Shown one piece after another: positions 25,319 through 32,478 of a stretch of DNA of 64,000 bases. Position numbers and translations under genes: made by a program. Under the pieces are notes generated by a model that worked only from the letters and a program-made list of their open reading frames with translations, ran no database searches and had not been told where the DNA came from. The DNA is from CAWDVB01 sp963824105 (GTDB lineage Bacteria; Actinomycetota; Actinomycetes; Propionibacteriales; Nocardioidaceae). Each line of letters begins with the position of its first letter. The first letter of the stretch is position 1. The stretch lies in assembly GCA_963824105.1 (NCBI GenBank), contig CAWGNN010000009.1, positions 584,980 through 648,979 of the forward strand, written 5' to 3'.

Positions 25319-25426
25319 CACGTCAGAGACGTCCATGCTGGCGGCGCGACCCGACCGGACAACGGCGGCAGCTACGTCACCGTCCACCTGGTGGCCCAGC
25401 GGTCCTTCGTGCCGGAACCGCACGAA
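25319..25426 (+). pseudogene. 3' remnant of a third copy of the 23.9-25.2 kb family
   Basis: The frame starting 25319 reads HVRDVHAGGATRPDNG then GSYVTVHLVAQRSFVPE. It aligns with the last ~35 residues of the 24796-25203 product (HVEFEAATRPDSTG, RYVTVHLVAQRAQVPA). An in-frame stop at 25295 and the terminator upstream show there is no matching 5' part, so this is a decayed third copy. The open frame continues to a stop at 25466-25468, overlapping the next gene's start. Confidence 0.8.
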
Positions 25427-25452
25427 TGCTCCTGGCCCTCATACGGGGGGCC

Positions 25453-25458
25453 TAGGCT
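25453..25458 (+). promoter_or_regulatory. -10 element TAGGCT, leaderless start of thioesterase gene
   Basis: TAGGCT is followed by 6 nt and then GTG 25465, so transcription should begin at or near the start codon. Confidence 0.7.
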
Positions 25459-25464
25459 CGTCGC

Positions 25465-26283
25465 GTGACCGAGTTCGACCGAGCAACGAGCCTTCGTCCG
25501 ACCGGGGCCGGGCGCTTCGAGGCGACTGTCGATCCGGGGTGGCGCATCGGCCGGGCGGTCAACGGAGGCATCCTCATGGCGACTGTCTCTCGGGCGATGA
25601 GCGAGGACTTCTCCGCTGAGGGCCACGCCGATCCCTTCAGTCTCTCCGGCTACTTCCTCTCCGCCAGCACTCCCGGCTCGGCCGAGATCGAGGTCGAGAG
25701 GATCCGCACCGGACGCTCTCTGACCAGCGGTCAGGCGAGCTTGCGCCAAGACGGTGCTGAGCGGCTCCGGGTGCTGGCGACCTACGGCACGTTGGATGCG
25801 CTGCCCGCCGAGGTCCACACCACGGCGTCTCTGCCGCAGATCCCGCCCCCCGAGGAGTGCATGCAGGCAAGCAAGGGCCCACGCCACCTGCTTGGCTCGT
25901 CCGATCTGCTGGACCGCACCGAGCTCAGGCTGGATCCGGAGTCAGCCGGCTGGGCAGCTGGCACCCCCTCGGGTCGCGGTGTGATCCAGGGCTGGTTGCG
26001 GATGGCTGATGGGCGAGAGCCCGACGTCCACCAGCTCGTCTTCGCGACCGACGCTCTGCCCCCGGTCACCTTCGACCTCGGCGTCAACGGGTGGGCGCCC
26101 ACCCTGGAGCTCACGGTGCATGTGCGAGCGTTCCCCGCTCCTGGCTGGCTCTTGGTGCGCCACTCCACGCGCAACTTCGCTGGTGGCCTGCTCGAGGAGG
26201 ATGGCGAGGTCTGGGACAGCAGCGGGCGGCTGGTCGCACAATCGCGGCAGCTCGCGATGGCCCCGCGGCGGAGCTCGCCGTGA
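25465..26283 (+). CDS. Acyl-CoA thioesterase-like protein (double hotdog)
   Basis: The 272-residue protein has two hotdog halves. The first has AVNGGILMATVSRAM (central helix) and a strand set ending RVLATYG; the second has PVTFDLGVNGWAPTLELTVHVRAFPAPGWL and RLVAQSRQLAM, the signature of the TesB-like/4HBT_3 group. Such enzymes hydrolyse acyl-CoA thioesters in the cytoplasm. GTG 25465 is leaderless. The end overlaps the Nudix gene by GTGA. Confidence 0.87.
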   Translation: MTEFDRATSLRPTGAGRFEATVDPGWRIGRAVNGGILMATVSRAMSEDFSAEGHADPFSLSGYFLSASTPGSAEIEVERIRTGRSLTSGQASLRQDGAERLRVLATYGTLDALPAEVHTTASLPQIPPPEECMQASKGPRHLLGSSDLLDRTELRLDPESAGWAAGTPSGRGVIQGWLRMADGREPDVHQLVFATDALPPVTFDLGVNGWAPTLELTVHVRAFPAPGWLLVRHSTRNFAGGLLEEDGEVWDSSGRLVAQSRQLAMAPRRSSP

Positions 26284-26666
26284 ACCCCGAGCGGCTCGTC
26301 GTGGGCGCCGCCATCGTGCGGCACGGACGCGTCATGTCGGCGCACCGCGCAGGGGCCTCACTCGAGTCGGGATGGGAGTTCCCCGGAGGCAAGGTGGAGC
26401 CCGGAGAGGATCCGTCCGCTGCGCTGTCGCGAGAGATCGAGGAGGAGCTCGGGGTCGGGATCGAGGTCGGCGCCTTCTTCTCCGAGGTCGTGGCGCTGTC
26501 CGGTGGATGGCGGTTGGTGGTTGCGCCCGGGGCCGTGGTGAACGGGGAGCCGGTGCCGCGGGAGCACGACGCGATCCGCTGGCTGGCAGCCCCGGACCTG
26601 GACGCCCTCTCCTGGCTTCCGGGTGACCGTCCCTTCCTGGGCCACGTCAGAGAGCTGCTCCGGTGA
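26280..26666 (+). CDS. Nudix hydrolase, MutT-like
   Basis: The 128-residue protein has a complete Nudix box, GGKVEPGEDPSAALSREI followed by EEELGV, with all catalytic Glu residues. Small size, the N-terminal VVGAAIVRHGRVMSAHRA and a C-terminal RWLAAPDLDALSWLPGDRPFL are typical of MutT enzymes that clear 8-oxo-dGTP. GTG 26280 overlaps the thioesterase stop; an upstream open stretch in the same frame is not used. Overlaps the next small gene by GTGA. Confidence 0.88.
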   Translation: MNPERLVVGAAIVRHGRVMSAHRAGASLESGWEFPGGKVEPGEDPSAALSREIEEELGVGIEVGAFFSEVVALSGGWRLVVAPGAVVNGEPVPREHDAIRWLAAPDLDALSWLPGDRPFLGHVRELLR

Positions 26667-26947
26667 CTGTCACGGCGTACTTCTTCGACGAGGACGACGC
26701 GCGAGGCGTTGCAGCTCGGCTGCGCGCAGGAGGCTTCGCAGCGGAGATCGGCCGGGGCCGGTTCGCCGGCGAGGACGACGACGAGGGCCAGCCCTGGGTG
26801 CTCTCCACAGACGCACCGGCGCTGCACGTGGAGGTGGTGGCGGAGGACGCCGGGGGATGGGTCGACGATCACGAGGAACCGGACGCGGCTCCACGCTTGT
26901 CGGCGCTACCCCTGCCGGATCGGCCGATTCGCCCCAGCGACGGCTAG
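26663..26947 (+). CDS. Small acidic protein, unrecognised (possibly RraB-like)
   Basis: The 94-residue acidic protein (AYFFDEDDARGVAARLRAGG at the start) alternates strand and helix in a way that recalls RraB-type or SPOR-like folds, but no motif decides. GTG 26663 overlaps the Nudix stop, so it is in the same operon. Ends 10 bp before mshB, which has its own leaderless promoter within the end of this gene. Confidence 0.65.
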   Translation: MTVTAYFFDEDDARGVAARLRAGGFAAEIGRGRFAGEDDDEGQPWVLSTDAPALHVEVVAEDAGGWVDDHEEPDAAPRLSALPLPDRPIRPSDG

Positions 26948-26950
26948 GCT
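26945..26950 (+). promoter_or_regulatory. -10 element TAGGCT, leaderless start of mshB
   Basis: TAGGCT then 7 nt then ATG 26958. It overlaps the stop codon of the upstream gene, giving mshB its own transcript. Confidence 0.7.
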
Positions 26951-26957
26951 CCGACAC

Positions 26958-27857
26958 ATGGATCGCCGCCTGCTTCTCGTGCATGCCCATCCCGACGACG
27001 AGAGCCTCAACAACGGCTCCACCATGGCCAAGTACGTCGCCGAGGGTGCCTCAGTCACCCTCGTTACCTGCACGCTCGGCGAGGAGGGGGAGGTGCTCGT
27101 CCCGGACCTGTCGCATCTGGCTGCCGACAAGGACGACCGGCTTGGCGAGCATCGCATCAACGAGCTCGCCGCCGCGATGGCTGAGCTCGGGGTCACCGAT
27201 CACCGTTTCCTCGGCGGAGCGGGTCGGTATCGGGACTCGGGCATGCAGTGGCACGAGAGCGGCCACGCGGTCCCGGCGGAGGCGGTCCGAGAGGATACTT
27301 TCTGGCGGGCCGACCTGCAGGAGGCGGCCGACTACTTGGTCGAGATCATCCGAGAGGTGCGTCCTCAGGTGATGGTGACCTACGACGATTTCGGCAACTA
27401 CGGCCACCCCGATCACATCCAGGCCCATCGGGTCGCGACCTACGGCGCCGATCTCGCTGGGGTGCGCTCCTACCGTCCTGATCTGGGCGAGCCCTGGGAG
27501 ATCGCCAAGACCTACTGGGTGACGATGTCGGCCTCCTGGTTTCGCGAGGGGATCCGCCGGCTGCGCGAGGCCGGCGACGATACGTCCTTCGAAGGGTGGG
27601 AGGACGACAAGCTGCCGCGGTTCATGACCGAGGACGAGTACCTCGATGCGGTGGTCGACGGGACGGAGTACGTCGACGCCAAGTTGGCCGCGATGCGAGC
27701 CCATGCCACGCAGATCACCGTTGATGGGCAGTTCTTCGCTCTGTCCAACAACCTTGGGAACGCTGTGTGGGGGATGGAGTTCTACCGGCTCGCCCGGGGA
27801 CAACGAGGTCCGGTCAACGGGCAGGGCGTGGAGGACGATCTCTTCGCCGGTCTGTGA
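26958..27857 (+). CDS. mshB: GlcNAc-inositol deacetylase of mycothiol synthesis
   Basis: The 299-residue PIG-L family zinc enzyme removes acetate from GlcNAc-inositol. VHAHPDDESLNNG (zinc ligands His, Asp; catalytic Asp) lies near residue 8 and NYGHPDHIQAHR (zinc His) near residue 150. GGAGRYRDSGM and MWGMEFYRL-like C-terminal runs match MshB rather than other PIG-L enzymes. A mycothiol-conjugate amidase (Mca) is the main alternative, but length and the neighbourhood (thioesterase, fdxA, dapC) fit mshB. ATG 26958 is set by the leaderless -10. Confidence 0.9.
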   Translation: MDRRLLLVHAHPDDESLNNGSTMAKYVAEGASVTLVTCTLGEEGEVLVPDLSHLAADKDDRLGEHRINELAAAMAELGVTDHRFLGGAGRYRDSGMQWHESGHAVPAEAVREDTFWRADLQEAADYLVEIIREVRPQVMVTYDDFGNYGHPDHIQAHRVATYGADLAGVRSYRPDLGEPWEIAKTYWVTMSASWFREGIRRLREAGDDTSFEGWEDDKLPRFMTEDEYLDAVVDGTEYVDAKLAAMRAHATQITVDGQFFALSNNLGNAVWGMEFYRLARGQRGPVNGQGVEDDLFAGL

Positions 27858-27870
27858 TGCCGGCTCCCGA

Positions 27871-28131
27871 TCAGCGGCGACGCTCTGGTGGCGGGGGGAT
27901 CGGCTTTCCGGCGACGATGTCTGCGACACGGATCGTGACGAGCGATCCGTCGCGGGTCTCGATCTCGGTGCTCGTCTCGTCCCAGGACCGCATCACGCCG
28001 AGCACGTCGGTGACAGCGGGCCCACCGGAGGGGCCGCGCTCCCCGAGTACCACTCGACGTACCACCACGCGTTGCCCGACGCACTCGGGGCCGACGCGCA
28101 CGGAACCGGGCCTACCGTCCATGGTCCCCAT
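27871..28131 (-). CDS. Stand-alone SH3-like domain protein
   Basis: The 86-residue protein reads CVGQRVVVRRVVLGERG then VTDVLGVMRSWDETSTEIET, DGSLVTIRVADIVAGKPIPP. This is the small beta-barrel that, from memory, precedes the acetyltransferase domain in Rv0428c-like proteins (ending in AGKPVPP). Here the barrel stands alone. The start is uncertain (ATG 28131 or 28122). It converges on mshB and is divergent from fdxA. Confidence 0.6.
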   Translation of the reverse strand: MGTMDGRPGSVRVGPECVGQRVVVRRVVLGERGPSGGPAVTDVLGVMRSWDETSTEIETRDGSLVTIRVADIVAGKPIPPPPERRR

Positions 28132-28190
28132 CCTGCCCTGCCACTACGCTGGCACCAGCAGTCCCGCCCGAAAGTCGGAGGAGGAACCAG

Positions 28191-28511
28191 GTGACGTACG
28201 TCATCGCTCAGCCCTGTGTCGACGTGAAAGACCGTGCTTGCGTCGACGAGTGTCCGGTCGATTGCATCTACGAGGGTCAGCGGATGCTCTACATCCACCC
28301 CGACGAGTGCGTCGACTGTGGGGCTTGCGAGCCGGTATGCCCGGTGGAGGCCATCTACTACGAGGACGACACACCTGAGCAGTGGAAGGACTACTACGCG
28401 GCCAACGTGGAGTTCTTCGCCGAGCTCGGTTCGCCCGGAGGCGCCGCCAAGATGGGCGTCATCCCGAGTGATCACCCCCTCATCGCCGCGCTCCCGCCGC
28501 AGGGCGAGTGA
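28191..28511 (+). CDS. fdxA: Seven-iron ferredoxin
   Basis: The 106-residue ferredoxin has CVDVKDRACVDECPVDC, the [3Fe-4S] plus [4Fe-4S] ligand pattern, then CVDCGACEPVCPVEA for the second half, and the C-terminal helix region EQWKDYYAANVEFF of FdxA/FdxC types. It carries electrons at low potential and may serve the oxidoreductase at 16-20 kb, which is inference. GTG 28191 follows GGAGGAGG. Overlaps dapC by GTGA. Confidence 0.95.
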   Translation: MTYVIAQPCVDVKDRACVDECPVDCIYEGQRMLYIHPDECVDCGACEPVCPVEAIYYEDDTPEQWKDYYAANVEFFAELGSPGGAAKMGVIPSDHPLIAALPPQGE

Positions 28512-29668
28512 CGTCAGCTTCTTCCTCGACGGAGCCTGCGGTGCCGTCGGCCGGAGTGCCCCGGTGGGCGACGCGTTCGGTGTCCGAGCGGCTGCCCGAC
28601 TTCCCCTGGGACAATCTCGCCGAACACGCTGCCCGGGCTCGGGCCCATCCGCGCGGCATCGTCGATCTCTCGGTGGGCACTCCCGTCGACCCGACACCGG
28701 AGCGGGTCCGAGAGGCGCTTGCGGGGGCAGCTGACTCTCCGGGCTACCCGACCACCGCGGGCACCGAAGAATTGCGTGTCGCCTGTGCCGGATGGATGGA
28801 GCGTCGGCTGGGAGTCACCGGACTCGATCCGGCTCACGTGCTCCCCACGATCGGCTCGAAGGAGCTGATCGCATCTCTTGCCCTGCATCTGGGGCTTGGT
28901 CCGCAGGATCTGGTTGTCTATCCCGAACTCGCCTACCCCACCTACGAGGTGGGCGCCGCGCTGGCCGGGTGCCGCACGCTGGCGGCCGACTCGCTCACAT
29001 CGCTGGGGCCCGAACGCCCCAGTCTCCTCTGGCTGAACTCGCCCTCCAACCCTTCGGGTCGCGTCCTCGGAGCCGACCATCTCCGCAAGGTCGTGGAGTG
29101 GTGCCGCGATCGCGGCGTCCTCCTGGTCAGCGACGAGTGCTATGCGGAATCGGCCTGGGAGGCCGACCCCGTGTCAGTCCTTCATCCGGACATCTGCGGG
29201 CGTGACCATCACGGCATCCTGGCCGTCCACTCGCTGTCCAAGCGGTCGAACCTCGCCGGCTACCGGTGCGCCTTCGTCGCCGGCGACCCCAGCGTCGTGG
29301 GCGAGCTGCTCCGGGTCCGCAAGAACCTCGGCCTGATGGTGCCGGGACCACAGCAGGTCGCCATGGTGACAGCGCTGGAGGACGACGAGCATGCCGAGGA
29401 GCAGCATGCGCGTTACGCGGCACGCCGCGCGGATCTGCGACGGGCCTTGGAGACCGCTGGCTTCCGGATCGACCACTCCGAGGCGTCGCTCTACCTGTGG
29501 GCTACTCGTGGAGAGCCCTGCTGGGACACCGTGGACGCGCTGGCCGAGCTGGGCATCCTGGTGGCTCCCGGTGACTTCTACGGCCCCTCGGGTGCCCAGC
29601 ACGTGCGGGTGGCGTTCACTGCCACCGACGAGCGGATCGCAGAGGCGGTGCAGCGACTGGCGCCCTGA
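28508..29668 (+). CDS. dapC: Succinyldiaminopimelate transaminase
   Basis: The 386-residue class I/II PLP aminotransferase makes N-succinyl-LL-DAP in lysine and peptidoglycan synthesis. VDLSVGTPVDPTP, the YPTTAGTEELR loop, NSPSNPSGR and the Schiff-base Lys in HSLSKRSNLAGYR are all present. Linkage to fdxA, dapD and dapE matches the actinobacterial arrangement for DapC. GTG 28508 overlaps the fdxA stop. Confidence 0.92.
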   Translation: MTSASSSTEPAVPSAGVPRWATRSVSERLPDFPWDNLAEHAARARAHPRGIVDLSVGTPVDPTPERVREALAGAADSPGYPTTAGTEELRVACAGWMERRLGVTGLDPAHVLPTIGSKELIASLALHLGLGPQDLVVYPELAYPTYEVGAALAGCRTLAADSLTSLGPERPSLLWLNSPSNPSGRVLGADHLRKVVEWCRDRGVLLVSDECYAESAWEADPVSVLHPDICGRDHHGILAVHSLSKRSNLAGYRCAFVAGDPSVVGELLRVRKNLGLMVPGPQQVAMVTALEDDEHAEEQHARYAARRADLRRALETAGFRIDHSEASLYLWATRGEPCWDTVDALAELGILVAPGDFYGPSGAQHVRVAFTATDERIAEAVQRLAP

Positions 29669-29715
29669 CGGGAGCCCGTTGATCCCGGCGAACGAGTCCG
29701 GGGAATGAATCTGGG

Positions 29716-30057
29716 CTAGCTCAGGAGACGGAGCTCAGGCTTGGCGCGCTTGGCACTGATCCCGTCGATGTGCCGGGGCCCGTAGACAGGATCCTCGTCG
29801 ACGTTCGAGTCGGCGCCCGACTGCTCAGCCTCGCCGGCCTCGCCGACCTCGGCGATGACCCGGACCGCGGTGATCTGGTCGAGCTTGATGATGTACTGGT
29901 CGGTTCCGTTGTCGTCGAGCATCACGCCGTAGCCGTCGACGGCGCCAATGGTCCCGCTCATCCAGTGCCCGGTCGCGAGCACTGCCACTCGAGTCCCTGA
30001 CTCATGAGCGGCGTTGAGTGCCGTACCAATGGTGTACAGCATGGAATCGAAACGCAT
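29716..30057 (-). CDS. LSm/Hfq-like small protein, copy A
   Basis: The 113-residue protein begins with a short amphipathic helix (FDSMLYTIGTALNAAHES). A five-strand pattern follows: RVAVLATGHWMSGTIGAVDG, GVMLDDN, YIIKLDQITAVRV. This resembles the Sm fold of Hfq (helix, then V.L..G....G.I...D....L......I....I..V). The C-terminal ~45 residues are acidic then basic and look disordered. It is a paralogue of 30175-30462. Function unknown; RNA binding is inference. Confidence 0.75.
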   Translation of the reverse strand: MRFDSMLYTIGTALNAAHESGTRVAVLATGHWMSGTIGAVDGYGVMLDDNGTDQYIIKLDQITAVRVIAEVGEAGEAEQSGADSNVDEDPVYGPRHIDGISAKRAKPELRLLS

Positions 30058-30108
30058 GGCTGCCCTCCCGCATGCGACTGACGAGCGTCCCCCCCGGAAC
30101 GCATGTCC

Positions 30109-30137
30109 AGTTTGACCGCTTTGTATAGCTATGTCAA
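30109..30137 (-). promoter_or_regulatory. Sigma-70-type promoter for LSm-like copy A
   Basis: On the minus strand TTGACA (30137-30132), 17 bp, then CAAACT (30114-30109). The -35 is a perfect consensus, unusual in this genome, and the GC of the 30-bp stretch is low. TTGACC/GGTCAA and TTGAC form an inverted pair across it. Confidence 0.6.
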
Positions 30138-30174
30138 TCAGAGATGTGGATCGGCCAGCGGATCGGGAGGTGCG

Positions 30175-30462
30175 CTAGGGGGCTGCCGCTCGTTGGGCGG
30201 GGACAGCAGAGACCGGGGCCAGAGGCACCGCCGGGGCGGCACGGAACGGGGCGGGTCCGCTCACCCGGACCATGCTGATCTGCTCGACTCGGATGACGGA
30301 GTGCTCGTCCTCGGAGTGCTCCAGCACGAGGCCGTGTCCGTCCACGGCGAGCACCTGCCCGGTGACCCACTGCCCCTGTACGAGCAGCTCCACCGGCGTG
30401 TTTGAGTCCATCGCATGATTCAGGGCGGTGCCCAGGGTGTAGATCATCGAGTCGAAGCTCAT
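30175..30462 (-). CDS. LSm/Hfq-like small protein, copy B
   Basis: The 95-residue paralogue of copy A shares the start (FDSMIYTLGTALNHAMDS) and the barrel region PVELLVQGQWVTGQVLAVDG, GLVLEHSE, SVIRVEQISMVRV. The tail differs: Pro/Ala-rich rather than acidic. A GAGGGGG-type ribosome site precedes ATG 30462. It lies upstream of copy A, which has its own promoter between them. Confidence 0.75.
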   Translation of the reverse strand: MSFDSMIYTLGTALNHAMDSNTPVELLVQGQWVTGQVLAVDGHGLVLEHSEDEHSVIRVEQISMVRVSGPAPFRAAPAVPLAPVSAVPAQRAAAP

Positions 30463-30528
30463 CGAACCCCCTCGTTCGAGGCCGGCCCCATCCGGCCCCT
30501 TCAGTGTCAGGCCCCGTACCGTCCGGCG

Positions 30529-31404
30529 TCAACGGTGGGCTGCAGCGGAGGTGACGGCTACGGTTCCGCTGCTCTGGTCTTGGCCGGGTTTCCACGTACC
30601 GCGGTCGCGGTCCCAGATGTGGCTGCCGACCGCGACCGTGCCGACGTTGAGGATCCGTGCCCGGGCCACCAGGTAGGACGCGACCGACCAAGAGAGCCGT
30701 CGGGGCCGGTCACCGACCGTCTGGACGATCAGGGAGTCGCCGTTCCGGGTGACCGTTACGAGCTGGCCGAACCCGGTAATGAGATCCTCCTGGATGCCGG
30801 AAAGCACCGTTGAGACCTCGCCGGGGGACGGGGTGCCGGGCACGGTGCAGGTGAGGGACCGGGGGCTGCGGCCGGCCAAGGCGTCGGCGAGGGCCTGGGC
30901 CGGCTCTTCGTGGGAGCTGTAGGCATTGGGGAAGGCCGACCGCTGCACCGCCTGCGCCGCATCGGTGATCGACATCTTCCGATAGCCGCGCACCTTGACC
31001 AACGCGTCGTAGAAGGCATTGGTGGCGTAGACCGGGTCGAGGATCTGCTCGGCCGTCCCCCACCCCTGGGACGGCCGCTGCTGGAACAGTCCCAGTGAAT
31101 CGCGATCCCCGTGTTGCACGTTGATCAGTTTGGACTCTTGCAACGCAGCGGCCAGTGCGATCGCGGCAGCCCGGATCGGCAGACCTCGTTGGACCGAGAT
31201 CGCCACGATGGTGGCTGCGTTCTCCGCCTGGGCCGCGCTGAGCTGGGTCTCACCCGCCCCGACGGCGACTGTGCAGGTGGTCGGCCCGACTACCACGGTG
31301 TTCCGCGGGACGAGCGCGATGTAGACGCTTCCTCCGACGAGCAGCACGCCGAAGGCGATCGTGAGCCTTCGGAGGAAGACGCCACCATCACGGGTCCATC
31401 GCAT
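30529..31404 (-). CDS. Membrane-anchored lytic-transglycosylase-like protein
   Basis: The 291-residue protein has a basic start, one membrane segment (TIAFGVLLVGGSVYIALV, residues ~14-31) and an extracytoplasmic region. AALQESKL and SLGLFQQRPSQGWGT are the catalytic-Glu and substrate-cleft motifs of an actinobacterial SLT-like family; YATNAFYDALVKV follows. It would trim peptidoglycan at the membrane face, though activity of this branch is not well documented to my knowledge. ATG 31404 is leaderless. Confidence 0.72.
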   Translation of the reverse strand: MRWTRDGGVFLRRLTIAFGVLLVGGSVYIALVPRNTVVVGPTTCTVAVGAGETQLSAAQAENAATIVAISVQRGLPIRAAAIALAAALQESKLINVQHGDRDSLGLFQQRPSQGWGTAEQILDPVYATNAFYDALVKVRGYRKMSITDAAQAVQRSAFPNAYSSHEEPAQALADALAGRSPRSLTCTVPGTPSPGEVSTVLSGIQEDLITGFGQLVTVTRNGDSLIVQTVGDRPRRLSWSVASYLVARARILNVGTVAVGSHIWDRDRGTWKPGQDQSSGTVAVTSAAAHR

Positions 31405-31410
31405 CGATCC

Positions 31411-31416
31411 AGCCTA
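31411..31416 (-). promoter_or_regulatory. -10 element TAGGCT, leaderless start of SLT-like gene
   Basis: On the minus strand TAGGCT, 6 nt, ATG 31404. Confidence 0.7.
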
Positions 31417-31461
31417 GTTCGGTCCCGGACTCCCGGGGACGCCGCCGGCGTGACCCCCTCC

Positions 31462-32424
31462 TCAGTCGTTGAGGTGCAGATCCGCGTTGAGCTCGATGAT
31501 CTGCCCCTCGCGGGGCAGAGCCTCCATTGCGCCAGTCGTGGAGTTGCGTCGGAAGAGAATCCCGTCGGCGCCGGAGAGCTCGGCTGCCTTGATGGCCTTG
31601 GGTTTGTTGTCCATGTCGAGAACTGTCACTTTGGTGCCAGCGGTCACATAGGTACCCGCCTCGACCACGCAGTCGTTGCCCAGAGAGATACCGATCCCGG
31701 CGTTGGCCCCGATGAGGCAGCGTTCCCCGACGGAGATGATCTCCTGGCCACCCCCCGACAGGGTTCCCATGATCGACGCACCGCCTCCGACGTCCGAGCC
31801 GTCGCCCACGACGACGCCGGCGCTGACCCGCCCCTCGACCATTGACGGGCCCAGGGTCCCGGCGTTGAAGTTCACGAAGCCCTCATGCATCACGGTCGTG
31901 CCGGGGGCGAGATAGGCGCCCAGTCGGACTCGGTCGGCGTCGGCGATCCTCACTCCCGAGGGGACGACGTAGTCGGTCATGCGGGGGAACTTGTCGATTC
32001 CCAGGACCTGCACCGGTCCACGTGCCCGGAGTCTCAGTCGGGTCGTCTCGAACCCTTCGACGGGGCAGGGCCCGTAGTTGGTCCACACAACGTTGGTGAG
32101 CACCCCGAAGATCCCCTCGAGGTTCATCCCGTGGGGCCGGACCAAGCGGTGCGAGAGCAGGTGCAGTCGCAGATAGGCGTCCGATGGGTCCTGCGGGGGA
32201 ACGGTCAGATCCGCGACCACCAAGGTGACCTCGGCGCGCACGCCTCGGTCGGGGTCCTCGCCGGCTAACGCCAGCAGACCCGCCGGGGGAGTGGCCGCGG
32301 GGTCGGGTTCACCCAGTTCGGGCTGGGGGAACCAGGTGTCCAGCACGACCCCAGAGGGCGCGATCGTGCTCAGTCCGAAACCCCAGGCCGATGTTGGGTG
32401 GGAGTACATCTTCGTCTCGCTCAC
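31462..32424 (-). CDS. dapD: Tetrahydrodipicolinate N-succinyltransferase
   Basis: The 320-residue protein has a left-handed beta-helix C-terminal half (EGRVSAGVVVGDGSDVGGGA, ISVGERCLIGANAGIGISLG) and the actinobacterial N-terminal domain. It succinylates tetrahydrodipicolinate with succinyl-CoA, upstream of DapC and DapE in lysine/DAP synthesis. GTG 32424 is chosen because TAGCGT lies 7 nt before it; the open frame continues upstream across the divergent dapE gene and is not coding there. Confidence 0.92.
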   Translation of the reverse strand: MSETKMYSHPTSAWGFGLSTIAPSGVVLDTWFPQPELGEPDPAATPPAGLLALAGEDPDRGVRAEVTLVVADLTVPPQDPSDAYLRLHLLSHRLVRPHGMNLEGIFGVLTNVVWTNYGPCPVEGFETTRLRLRARGPVQVLGIDKFPRMTDYVVPSGVRIADADRVRLGAYLAPGTTVMHEGFVNFNAGTLGPSMVEGRVSAGVVVGDGSDVGGGASIMGTLSGGGQEIISVGERCLIGANAGIGISLGNDCVVEAGTYVTAGTKVTVLDMDNKPKAIKAAELSGADGILFRRNSTTGAMEALPREGQIIELNADLHLND

Positions 32425-32431
32425 GACGAGA

Positions 32432-32437
32432 ACGCTA
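32432..32437 (-). promoter_or_regulatory. -10 element TAGCGT, leaderless start of dapD
   Basis: On the minus strand TAGCGT, 7 nt, GTG 32424; lies 41 bp from the divergent dapE start. Confidence 0.65.
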
Positions 32438-32478
32438 CCCAACGTGGTCAGCGGCCCGAACCCTGGTTGGATGGGGCC

